NCBI RefSeq assembly: GCF_001546455.1
Contig: NZ_KQ956819.1
Span: forward strand, 124,001-188,000
Length of the DNA stretch: 64,000 nucleotides
Direction of reading: 5' to 3'
DNA from: Gardnerella vaginalis
GTDB lineage: Bacteria; Actinomycetota; Actinomycetes; Actinomycetales; Bifidobacteriaceae
Of the stretch, positions 9,528 to 16,908 are shown in pieces. A program made the position numbers and the translations under genes. Position 1 is the first letter of the stretch. Every line of letters begins with the position of its first letter. Under the pieces are notes generated by a model. The model did not search any database and was not told the DNA's origin. It worked only from the letters and a program-made list of their open reading frames with translations.

Positions 9528-10418
9528 TTAATCTTCAAAAGCTTTAGAAAGAGCTAAAAACTCGTTGCAAGTTAAAGTTTCGCCTCGTCTAGTTGAATCA
9601 ATCTTAGAAAGTTCGTAAGCTTCTTTAGGAACAATGCCCTTTAGTGCTGCATTTAGAGTTTTTCTTCGCTGCTGAAATGCTGCGTCAATAATCTTAAACA
9701 CTTTTTCTTTTTCTTGCTCACTACCTTTTGGATTATCGTTTCTTTTAAAATACACGAGCGCAGAATCAACGTTTGGAGCAGGCCAAAATACGTTCCTGCC
9801 AATCAATCCAGCTTTTTGAGCAGTACCGTACCAAGCCAACTTTACGCTTGGAGTGCCGTATGTTTTACTGCCAGGCTGTGCGCATAGGCGATCGGCTACC
9901 TCTTTTTGAACCATTACAAGAAAACTTGTAAGATTGCTGAATTTTTCTAGAAGAGTAAGAATAATCGGAGTTGCAACGTTGTATGGAAGATTTGCAACAA
10001 GAGTAAAGTGTGGAGCTTTTGCTAAATCTGGGACGTCTTGAGCGTTTACTTCTAGTGCGTCTTTAAGAATCACATTAAAGCGCTCTAAGGCATTAGGCAT
10101 AAATTCTTTAATGGTAATTGGTAAACGCTTAGCAAGCGGAGGATCTATTTCTACAGATGTAAGATTTGCGCCAGTTTGCAAAATCGCAAGTGTAAGCGAG
10201 CCAAGGCCAGGGCCTACTTCCATAACAAAATCGCCTGAATTAATCTTTGATGCAGCAACGATTTTTTTAACTGTTCCTGGGTCAATAACAAAATTTTGAC
10301 CAAATTTTTTGGTAGGCTTAATCCCCTCTTGTGCTGCAATCGCGCGAATATCGGCCGCTCCAAGAAGGCATCCTTCTTGATTGGCAATATTTTCTTTAGT
10401 CAATTTAATACCATCCAA
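9528..10418 (-). CDS. rsmA: 16S rRNA dimethyladenosine transferase RsmA (KsgA)
   Basis: Dimethylates two adjacent adenines in helix 45 of 16S rRNA during small-subunit maturation. Visible motifs: KKFGQNFVID (about 37-46), the SAM-binding VMEVGPGLGSLTL (65-77), and the catalytic NLPY near 143-147 (ANLPYNVATP). Length (296) is normal. No ATG is available upstream of the conserved part, so the start must be TTG at 10418 or another non-ATG codon; the TTG is only 3 nt after the stop of the Rpf-like gene, so translation is probably coupled to it. The TTG lies in a 17-bp tandem duplication that also covers that stop. rsmA next to an Rpf-like gene is the common actinobacterial arrangement. Confidence 0.93.
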   Translation of the reverse strand: MDGIKLTKENIANQEGCLLGAADIRAIAAQEGIKPTKKFGQNFVIDPGTVKKIVAASKINSGDFVMEVGPGLGSLTLAILQTGANLTSVEIDPPLAKRLPITIKEFMPNALERFNVILKDALEVNAQDVPDLAKAPHFTLVANLPYNVATPIILTLLEKFSNLTSFLVMVQKEVADRLCAQPGSKTYGTPSVKLAWYGTAQKAGLIGRNVFWPAPNVDSALVYFKRNDNPKGSEQEKEKVFKIIDAAFQQRRKTLNAALKGIVPKEAYELSKIDSTRRGETLTCNEFLALSKAFED

Positions 10419-10437
10419 ACTTTAATACCATCTAAAC
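10404..10437. repeat. 17-bp tandem duplication across the rpf stop and rsmA start
   Basis: TTTAATACCATCCAAAC (10404-10420) is followed directly by TTTAATACCATCTAAAC (10421-10437), 16 of 17 identical. One copy encodes the end of the Rpf-like protein and its TAA; the other holds the TTG start of rsmA. Confidence 0.9.
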
Positions 10438-11930
10438 TTTTCTGAATGCTTCCAAGCTTCGCTAGGGTTGCCATATTTGCTTTTAATGTAACTAAGACCC
10501 CAAGTTATTTGTATTGATGCGTCTTCGTGCCAATTTGCTCCTGCGCTTGCCATTTTATTTGCTGGAAGTGATTGTGGTATTCCGTATGCGCCAGAGCTTT
10601 TATTTTCCGCATTCCAACGCCAATTCGATTCTCTGTTCCACAATTTAACAAGATCTTCCCACATTTCACCTGTCCATTTAAGTTGAGCGCATGCTGCTTG
10701 AGCATAGAGTTTTGCTTGTTCTGGAGTTGCGTGAACCATGCTGTTTGCGTTATCTGCTGGAGCTGGAGCTGGGGCTGGAGGGGCTGGAGCTTGGTTTGCA
10801 GCAGGTTCTTGTGCAGGTGCTGGAGCAGGAGCAGGTGCTGGAGCTTGTGCTTTATCTGCACCTTGCGCAGGTTTTGCATCTTTCGAAGAATTTTGCTGAT
10901 TAGCGTTTTTATCTTGTTGTGTGTTTTTATTTTGCGCGTTTGGCTGCTGGCTTGTCTGATTTGAGCCATTTTGTTGAGGATTGTTTTTCTGCGATTGATT
11001 TTGATTATTTGGTTTTTTGTTTTCTTCTGCCTTTTTTATGCTCTTGTTTGCTTTAGGCGCATTTTGCGTTTTAGGTGCAGATTTTGCCCCAATTGCAACA
11101 ATTTTATCAATCGACGGCTTAACAATTGACTGCTTTATTATAGTTGCGCTTGTAGCTTTGCCATCTACATAAGTTACGTTATATAAATCTACGCGCTCGC
11201 CATTTACGCCCTCTTGCCTAATGGCACTTGCTCCCGCTGCAAGATTTGGGTCGTTTATGGTTCTAGTGCTAAATGGAATAACAACGTTTCTAGATTCTTT
11301 TCCGTGCGTTACTCTAAGAATGCGAAGCAAGGTTTTTCCATCTTCTTCGCTAACCGTAACCTTGTCTTCTTTGCCTAAAACTATTCCTAGAGAATCAAGA
11401 ATAGAGCTTGCTGGCAGAGTTCCGTCTGGAACTACTCTAGATTTGTTATCGCAAATAACGGTGACTGGCCCTTTTTTATTTATAGACAATCCACCCGTAA
11501 GCTTGTTGTAAATGTTTTGCAGATTAACGGTGATTTTTGCGGCGTGATCCGCGTTTGCTTGGAAGAATCCGATTAATTGGTCAACGCTTGTTGCAACAGT
11601 CCAAAATGGTATTGTAACTCCATCTACAGTAATGGATGTTTGGTATGCGCTTCTAACAGTAACCGTTGTGTGGTCTGCTAACATATTTCCAGAAGTGCTA
11701 GCAATTTGGTCGTGCGTTTTAACGGGGATTTTCTGCTCTTCTAAAAGTCTTTGAGTGGTGTATGCGTAAGTTGTGACTATTTTAGTTTTTCCATTGATGA
11801 TTAAAGCCACGGATTTTCTTGCAGAAAGAACAAAAACACTAGTGCTAAAAATAACAAGGGCTAAAACGCATATAAAGATGCGTATTCGTCTCATTACTAC
11901 AAACCGCTGAGGTGTCCATCTGCGAGCCAT
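10422..11930 (-). CDS. Rpf-like muralytic protein: DUF348, G5 and C-terminal lysozyme-like domain
   Basis: 502-residue secreted or anchored protein. A basic start and hydrophobic segment (IFICVLALVIFSTSVFVL, about 17-34) are followed by DUF348 ubiquitin-like modules (INGKTKIVTTYAYTTQRLL; VTVICDNKSRVVPDGTL), then a G5 domain (NVVIPFSTRTINDPNLAAG). Next is a long Gln/Asn- and Pro/Ala-rich linker (about 285-400), then a C-terminal transglycosylase-like domain with the candidate catalytic Glu in WNRESNW and the SLT-type SSGAYGIPQSLPANKMASAG. Such proteins cleave peptidoglycan and assist growth resumption and cell separation. The C-terminal domain resembles the SLT-like domain used in bifidobacteria rather than the classical Rpf domain (family knowledge). 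rsmA follows after 3 nt. A 6C-like RNA and its terminator end about 70 nt upstream of the ATG. Confidence 0.87.
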   Translation of the reverse strand: MARRWTPQRFVVMRRIRIFICVLALVIFSTSVFVLSARKSVALIINGKTKIVTTYAYTTQRLLEEQKIPVKTHDQIASTSGNMLADHTTVTVRSAYQTSITVDGVTIPFWTVATSVDQLIGFFQANADHAAKITVNLQNIYNKLTGGLSINKKGPVTVICDNKSRVVPDGTLPASSILDSLGIVLGKEDKVTVSEEDGKTLLRILRVTHGKESRNVVIPFSTRTINDPNLAAGASAIRQEGVNGERVDLYNVTYVDGKATSATIIKQSIVKPSIDKIVAIGAKSAPKTQNAPKANKSIKKAEENKKPNNQNQSQKNNPQQNGSNQTSQQPNAQNKNTQQDKNANQQNSSKDAKPAQGADKAQAPAPAPAPAPAQEPAANQAPAPPAPAPAPADNANSMVHATPEQAKLYAQAACAQLKWTGEMWEDLVKLWNRESNWRWNAENKSSGAYGIPQSLPANKMASAGANWHEDASIQITWGLSYIKSKYGNPSEAWKHSEKFRWY

Positions 11931-11998
11931 TCACCCTCACTTTCAATGCAAAACCAAATTTTAATTATAGCAATGATTGTAATTAGCCAAAATATAAG

Positions 11999-12125
11999 TT
12001 AAAAAGTGGGGGCAGGAGAGAAGGGGATTTTTCCTGCCCCCGTTGAGGAGGAGCTGGTTGGGGGACGCTCCATCCTCTCACTCGAGAACCCTGAGTTGGG
12101 GGAAGGCTCCCGAGAACTTACTCAA
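11999..12125 (-). ncRNA. 6C-like small RNA with two C-loop hairpins
   Basis: On the minus strand three stems follow in order. Hairpin 1 (about 12114-12081) closes with CTCGGGAG/CTCGAG arms and shows TTCCCCCAAC in its loop. Hairpin 2 (12079-12045) closes with GAGAGGATGGAGC/GCTCCTCCTC arms and shows GTCCCCCAAC in its loop. A perfect 10-bp terminator follows. Two stem-loops carrying C-runs are the defining layout of the actinobacterial 6C RNA (Rfam family; called B11 in mycobacteria), whose C-rich loops pair with G-rich ribosome-binding sites. The loops here carry five Cs rather than six. The 5' end is not defined. It could also be read as a leader of the Rpf-like gene, but the strong terminator before that gene argues for a separate sRNA. 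The 382-bp gap between tRNA-Thr and the Rpf-like gene holds only this element. Confidence 0.7.
12000..12041 (-). terminator. Intrinsic terminator of the 6C-like RNA
   Basis: Perfect 10-bp stem GGGGGCAGGA / TCCTGCCCCC (12008-12017 with 12032-12041), 14-nt loop, then ACTTTTTAA on the minus strand. No T-run on the plus side, so it acts on minus transcripts. Confidence 0.88.
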
Positions 12126-12312
12126 GCAAAGTAATCAGCATAAAGTGTTTTTGTAAGCTTTACGGTTCATCATACAATAAACCTACTTATAACCTACTAT
12201 CTTATTGTTGTTATTGTAAATTTACTAAAAACTTCTTTACATGCCTATAACTCATAATATTCATACAAGTGGATTTTTATAATTCAGACTGTTTCTAGGC
12301 CATAAACATAAA

Positions 12313-12389
12313 TGGAGCCTCCTGCCGGGATCGAACCGGCGACCTGCCGCTTACAAGGCGGCCGCTCTGGCCATCTGAGCTAAGGAGGC
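12313..12389 (-). tRNA. tRNA-Thr (anticodon TGT)
   Basis: Full cloverleaf on the minus strand: acceptor GCCTCCT / AGGAGGC, D stem GCTC / GAGC, anticodon stem GCCGC / GCGGC with loop CTTGTAA, T arm GCCGG-TTCGATC-CCGGC, discriminator T. The CCA end is encoded (12313-12315). The anticodon TGT reads threonine codons ACA/ACG and wobble partners. Confidence 0.96.
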
Positions 12390-12546
12390 GAGTTCTTGTG
12401 CGTAATTAAATAACTTGCGCGCAAAACATTGATTAGTGTATCAGCACCCGCTGCCAAGTGCAACTTTTTGGCGCCAACACACTAATCATAGTTTTAATTG
12501 ATGTTTAACCAATAAAATTTTTAGTCAAAATTTCTAGTCAAAATAC

Positions 12547-13485
12547 CTAGTTAATAGGATTTGGCTGATCTTTATCGGTTACCTTTGGCATAACACCTTC
12601 AACGCCAACCTTAGATTTGTCTAATCCAATAGATTTAAGGATTGCGTCTGGAGTGCTAAGATTCCTATCGCTTACGGCGTTCATGTCTAGCAATTTGCCA
12701 TTAATCGTTGTTGTAGGAGTTGTCATAGCACCCTTGTTTTTGCCGCTAACATTCCACAAGGCTTCGCGATTTGGAGTATCGGCGTTAATTGCCTTTTGCC
12801 AAGCAAGATAATTCCTATCGAACGCCTTGCTTGCCACTTCCGTGCTTACACCAGCGTTTACAGCTTGCTCAATAAGCTTTTTGTTACTAACTGGCTTGTA
12901 ATCCTGGCCTTCTTCTGGCTGGAAGGTTTCGGCAAAAATGTTGTTAATAAACTGAAGCAAGTGCAAAGGATTGTCGTCGTTAGACGAAATGTACGCGATT
13001 GCGCCAGTTACGCGAGTTGAGTAGTGGTCGCTAGAAACCTCATCTAAGAACGACATTGGGTGAAGCTCAAGGTTAATCTGACCTGCCTTCATCATTGCAA
13101 TAAGCATTTGATCGGTGTCGCGATTAAAATTGCCGCAACCAGGGCACAGTGGATCCGCATAAACAGCTATTGTTGGGGCATTTGGAGCCGTTGTGTTGTA
13201 GCCATTTTTGCTGATTAAAATTCCGCCCATCTCGTTTGCGTACTTAGGTTTTTGATTAGCCGTGAGCCTTTGAACGGCTCTTCTTGACTGTTGAGCTTGT
13301 TCGGCCTTCTTTTGATTTTCCGCATTAGTGGCGTTAAGAGCCGTAATTCCGATTGCTGCAATCATGCCAATCAAAATAGCAACAACAACTATTCCAACAA
13401 TGGCCTGCTGCCTTAGCTCCTTGGCTTTGCTTGCGCGCAGCTCCTGATTTTGTTGATTGTGCCCGCTTGCGCTGGTGTTAGGCAT
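12547..13485 (-). CDS. DsbA-like membrane-anchored thiol oxidoreductase
   Basis: 312-residue protein with an N-terminal anchor (AIVGIVVVAILIGMIAAIGI, about 28-47) and an extracytoplasmic thioredoxin-fold domain. The active site is CPGC in ADPLCPGCGNFN (about 113-125), followed by the DsbA-type helical insertion and a cis-Pro candidate in MTTPTTTING. Proteins of this class form or exchange disulfides in exported proteins. No dsbB/VKOR partner is adjacent. The start ATG has GAAAGGA upstream. It is followed by tRNA-Thr and lies downstream of the Ser/Thr kinase gene with an 82-bp gap. After the stop, TAGTCAAAAT is repeated at 12521 and 12534. Confidence 0.88.
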   Translation of the reverse strand: MPNTSASGHNQQNQELRASKAKELRQQAIVGIVVVAILIGMIAAIGITALNATNAENQKKAEQAQQSRRAVQRLTANQKPKYANEMGGILISKNGYNTTAPNAPTIAVYADPLCPGCGNFNRDTDQMLIAMMKAGQINLELHPMSFLDEVSSDHYSTRVTGAIAYISSNDDNPLHLLQFINNIFAETFQPEEGQDYKPVSNKKLIEQAVNAGVSTEVASKAFDRNYLAWQKAINADTPNREALWNVSGKNKGAMTTPTTTINGKLLDMNAVSDRNLSTPDAILKSIGLDKSKVGVEGVMPKVTDKDQPNPIN

Positions 13486-13567
13486 GCTAATCCTTTCCCC
13501 TGCTTTTATAAATAACAGATATAAGTAAATTGCTAAAAGAATAGTCTAGTTTACGGTATCAACGGGA

Positions 13568-15250
13568 TTAATCGATGCTAGAAACTTGCGATTTTCCCGC
13601 GCCGCAAATGGCCCCTAAACCTACTCTAAAAATTTTCGTTCGTCCTAATGCAAAAGAAATAATCCACCCAAGAATAATTCCAATAATGTATCCAATCGAA
13701 GTTGGAGAACAAACATCTGGAGCATAAGTTGGCAAAAATAGTTTAAAGTTTAATATTTTAAATGAAATTAATTGGTTCGAAGCGTTAATCAAAATTGGAT
13801 ATACGTATGCCCCAATAACGCCTGTTATTAAAATTGTAAGCAATCTTGGTATTGAGTATAAAATTGCGCGTATAAAATGCCATGGAATGCTTGCGATTCT
13901 TATTAACAAGTCTTTTCCGCCGATTGAATCGTTTGCGGATTTTCGCCGCAGATTTGCGCAAACGTTATACCCAATCGTTGCAGTTAAAAGCATAAAAACA
14001 AGGTTTATAGCAATTGCGTCTACAACGGAGAGTGCTGCAACTAAAGAAGAAAGCACTGCAAATATTACAAATGCGATTGTTCCGCGGAACAGATATTTTT
14101 TTGTTGTTGGATGCGGATTATTCTCTTGGACTGATTCTTCTTGATAATCCTGATTTTGCAAATCATTTTGATTCTGTAAATCATCTTGATTCTGCAAATC
14201 TACATCTTGCTGATTAAGTTGATTAATAACCTTTGTTGAGCTAACAGAATCTGGTTCAAGCTGAGTTGTATTAATACTAGAATCGCTAGGAAGCCACATT
14301 TTTCTAGGATTTTCTGGCATAATCCTAGTGTGTAAAAGCTGATTGGGTACAGTTGTGCCATCGTCTTTATAATCAAAAGGGTAGTCAGATTCCTGTAAAG
14401 CCAGAGGATTCAAAGCATCTTGGTAAATAGCTTGCTCTAGTTGTTCTGGAGTGCAGCGCTCGCTTTTTTTAGGATTTAACGCGGATTTAAACGCTTGCAT
14501 TGTTTTTATAGGAAGTCCATTAAGATTTGCGTTTCCCGAAGCGGCTCTTTCTAGAACTGCCATTATTGGTTTAGTTCCAAAAACGGGCTTTCCTGTGGCT
14601 GCAAAAGCAAGAACGGCTGCAACGCTCCACCAATCAGTAGCTTCGCTAGACTCGCCGCCTTCAATAATTTCTGGAGCAATAAAACCAGGAGTTCCCATTA
14701 CAAGGCCAGTTCGCGTAACATGCGACTCCCCCTGGCCCATAGATATTCCAAAATCAACCAAAACGGGGCCAGTAGTGGAAACCATAATATTTGTTGGCTT
14801 AATATCTCGATGAATTATGCCTGCGTTATGAACTGCCTTAACGGCGTCGATTAGTTTGTGTGCAAGTCGCTCTAAATCGCCTGCAACGTATGGGCCGTTA
14901 AGCTCAACATCTTCTTTAAGATTGTGCCCATCAATAAGTTCTGTAACTATAAATGCGATTGAAGCATCAAGCTCCATATCTACTATCGAGCACACGCCTT
15001 CGTGGTGAATCTTTTTTAAAGCCAGCGCTTCTCGCTTAAGCCTAAGTCTTGCCTGTTCTTGCGGATTGCTAATTTGTGTGGAATCTAAATTATTGTCTTC
15101 GTTTTCTAGCATCGATGCGCGCAAAATCTTCATTGCATAAAAATGGCCTCCGTCGTCGCGAACGCGCCAAACTGAGCCCATAGCGCCGCCGCCTAATCGT
15201 TCTATTAGCGTGTATCCGCCAATGTTTTGGCCAGAGCGCAAGTCAAACAT
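13568..15250 (-). CDS. PknB-type Ser/Thr protein kinase with C-terminal membrane domain
   Basis: Active-looking eukaryote-type kinase: glycine loop GGGAMGSVW, ATP-binding Lys in YAMKIL, catalytic loop HRDIKPTN, DFG in LVDFGIS and APE in GFIAPEI, all within about residues 5-270. A Gln/Asn/Asp-rich linker with three LQNQ units follows, encoded by an 18-bp tandem repeat at 14152-14205. The C-terminal 190 residues hold about four membrane segments (RGTIAFVIFAVLSSLVAALS onward) and end in the cytoplasm or outside; no PASTA repeats are present. Substrates are unknown. The start is set at ATG 15250, with GGAAG 7 nt upstream; an ATG 15 nt further upstream has no ribosome site. It is divergent from msiK. 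Confidence 0.9.
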   Translation of the reverse strand: MFDLRSGQNIGGYTLIERLGGGAMGSVWRVRDDGGHFYAMKILRASMLENEDNNLDSTQISNPQEQARLRLKREALALKKIHHEGVCSIVDMELDASIAFIVTELIDGHNLKEDVELNGPYVAGDLERLAHKLIDAVKAVHNAGIIHRDIKPTNIMVSTTGPVLVDFGISMGQGESHVTRTGLVMGTPGFIAPEIIEGGESSEATDWWSVAAVLAFAATGKPVFGTKPIMAVLERAASGNANLNGLPIKTMQAFKSALNPKKSERCTPEQLEQAIYQDALNPLALQESDYPFDYKDDGTTVPNQLLHTRIMPENPRKMWLPSDSSINTTQLEPDSVSSTKVINQLNQQDVDLQNQDDLQNQNDLQNQDYQEESVQENNPHPTTKKYLFRGTIAFVIFAVLSSLVAALSVVDAIAINLVFMLLTATIGYNVCANLRRKSANDSIGGKDLLIRIASIPWHFIRAILYSIPRLLTILITGVIGAYVYPILINASNQLISFKILNFKLFLPTYAPDVCSPTSIGYIIGIILGWIISFALGRTKIFRVGLGAICGAGKSQVSSID

Positions 15251-15265
15251 GCTCACATCTTCCAT

Positions 15266-15612
15266 AATGCATTATGTTAGTGGGCGGCTATGCCAATTTA
15301 TCTTTTGACAGTAAACACGCGATTTTATAAACAAATGTTTAGATATTTGGATTAAATCAATCGCATTTATTGACCTTTGTTTATGCGCGATTTTTATACC
15401 CGACACGCCGAGATGTTAGAAAATACTGTGATTTTGCTGTTTTTACAGGATAAACATGATATATTGAATCATGGCTCAACGAAGAGAACCTTCAATGAAC
15501 CATGTAAGTAAATGTGGACGATTGACGCCGCCGATGTAGGACTTGGGGTCTTGAGTGCACACCCTTCACAACGGATCGTTCGGCACGTACCTGCCGATGA
15601 AAGGAAAATATC
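15266..15612 (+). promoter_or_regulatory. Leader region of msiK with a hairpin before the ribosome site
   Basis: This 347-bp gap separates the kinase gene from msiK. It contains the inverted repeat ATGAT-N7-ATCAT (15456-15472), overlapping the promoter-like TATATT at 15460-15465. Further down, CGGCA-N6-TGCCG (15581-15596) folds 3 nt before the ribosome site AAAGG (15600-15604) of msiK. An msiK RNA motif located in the 5' leader of msiK genes is described for actinobacteria. I could not match its consensus from memory, so identity with it is only suggested. The remainder of the gap shows nothing I can name. Confidence 0.4.
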
Positions 15613-16740
15613 ATGGCAGAAGTTGTATTTGATCATGTTACTCGAATCTACCCAGGCAACGATAAGCCATCGGTTGATGATTTGAACATGACTATTAAGG
15701 ATGGCGAGTTCCTTGTACTCGTTGGTCCATCTGGTTGCGGTAAGTCCACAACTCTACGAATGTTGGCTGGTTTGGAAGAGGTTAACAAAGGTCGCATTCT
15801 TATTGGTGGTCAAGATGTTACTACAATGCAGCCAAAAGATCGCGATATTGCAATGGTGTTCCAGAACTACGCACTGTATCCACATATGACTGTTGCAGAC
15901 AACATGGGCTTTGCTCTTAAGATTGCAGGCGTAAACAAGGAAGAAATCCGCAAGCGCGTTGAAAAAGCTGCTGAGGTTTTGGATTTGACCGAGTATTTGG
16001 ATCGTAAGCCAAAGGCTTTGTCTGGTGGTCAGCGTCAGCGTGTTGCAATGGGTCGCGCAATTGTTCGTGAACCAAAGGTCTTCCTTATGGATGAGCCTCT
16101 TTCCAACCTCGACGCAAAGCTCCGCGTACAGACTCGTACGCAGATTGCAGCATTGCAGCGTCAGCTTGGTGTTACTACCCTGTACGTTACACACGATCAG
16201 ACCGAGGCTTTGACCATGGGCGATCGCATTGCCGTTATTAAGCTTGGCGTTTTGCAGCAGGTTGGTGCTCCAACCGAGCTTTATGACCGCCCAGCAAACG
16301 TGTTTGTGGCAGGCTTTATTGGCTCCCCATCTATGAACATTAACCAGCATCCAGTGGTTGACGGCAAGGCTCAGATTGGCGAGGATTCTATTACTCTTCC
16401 AGCAGAAGCTGTTGATAAGCTCACCGAGGAAGATAAGGGTCAGATTATTGTTGGCTTCCGTCCAGAAGATGCAAGCTTGGCAACTTCCGACGATCCAAAC
16501 GCCTTCTCCTTAAAGGTTGTAAATGTGGAAGATCTTGGCTCCGACGGCTACATCTATGGCAACATTATTACTGATGGCTCTCCAGAAGAGGCATCTACAA
16601 TGATGAGCGACCAGAACAAGCTCACAACGATTCGCGTGAATCCTCGTGCGCTTCCAAAGGTTGGAGATACCGTAAAGATTAAGATTGATCCATCCAAGAT
16701 GCACCTGTTTGCACCTTCTACGGAGTTGCGTTTGAACTAA
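15613..16740 (+). CDS. msiK: MsiK/UgpC-type ATPase for carbohydrate ABC importers
   Basis: 375-residue ABC ATPase with Walker [10 protein letters not shown] (about 37-45), Q-loop in [14 protein letters not shown], signature [14 protein letters not shown], Walker [17 protein letters not shown] and switch His in VTHDQTEA. It also has the C-terminal TOBE/OB regulatory domain typical of the MalK-UgpC-MsiK family. In actinobacteria such an ATPase is shared by many sugar ABC importers encoded elsewhere and lacks its own permeases, which fits its isolation here. It acts on the cytoplasmic side of the membrane. Codon choice is noticeably different from neighbours (many GGT, GTT, AAG, CTC), suggesting high expression. 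It is followed by two hairpins, the second a good terminator. Confidence 0.93.
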   Translation: MAEVVFDHVTRIYPGNDKPSVDDLNMTIKDGEFLVLVGPSGCGKSTTLRMLAGLEEVNKGRILIGGQDVTTMQPKDRDIAMVFQNYALYPHMTVADNMGFALKIAGVNKEEIRKRVEKAAEVLDLTEYLDRKPKALSGGQRQRVAMGRAIVREPKVFLMDEPLSNLDAKLRVQTRTQIAALQRQLGVTTLYVTHDQTEALTMGDRIAVIKLGVLQQVGAPTELYDRPANVFVAGFIGSPSMNINQHPVVDGKAQIGEDSITLPAEAVDKLTEEDKGQIIVGFRPEDASLATSDDPNAFSLKVVNVEDLGSDGYIYGNIITDGSPEEASTMMSDQNKLTTIRVNPRALPKVGDTVKIKIDPSKMHLFAPSTELRLN

Positions 16741-16748
16741 TGCGTTTT

Positions 16749-16827
16749 CTTGAGCGCTTGCTTCTTGCTTAAGCGCTCAAGATTCTGTATAAGGGTATGG
16801 CGGGGTTCGCTAGGCGAGCCCCGTTTT
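16749..16827 (+). terminator. Hairpin pair ending msiK transcription
   Basis: A perfect 11-bp hairpin CTTGAGCGCTT / AAGCGCTCAAG (16749-16759 with 16771-16781) is followed by a second stem CGGGGTTCGC / GCGAGCCCCG (16801-16810 with 16814-16823) and TTTT. The second is the likely intrinsic terminator; the first may protect the 3' end. Confidence 0.75.
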
Positions 16828-16895
16828 CGCATTATTTAGCCGTTTTTAATTTATATTTATATTTATATTTGATTATTTGCGTTCATCTTTACGTG

Positions 16896-16901
16896 TAGAC
16901 T
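16896..16901 (+). promoter_or_regulatory. Candidate -10 box for a leaderless DUF4032 transcript
   Basis: TAGACT ends 7 nt before the ATG at 16909, and no Shine-Dalgarno precedes that ATG. Transcription would start at or near the A of the start codon. No good -35 is visible. Leaderless mRNAs are common in actinobacteria. Confidence 0.35.
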
Positions 16902-16908
16902 AGATTTT

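Noticed and set aside
10572-10964. Cys/Trp-rich plus-strand frame opposite the Rpf-like gene
   Set aside because: It is the reverse complement of the Pro/Ala/Gln linker; the composition is a product of low complexity on the other strand.
11931-12125. c-di-AMP (ydaO) riboswitch in front of the Rpf-like gene
   Set aside because: Known before some actinobacterial rpf genes, but the conserved aptamer words are not visible; two C-loop hairpins and a terminator fit 6C RNA better.
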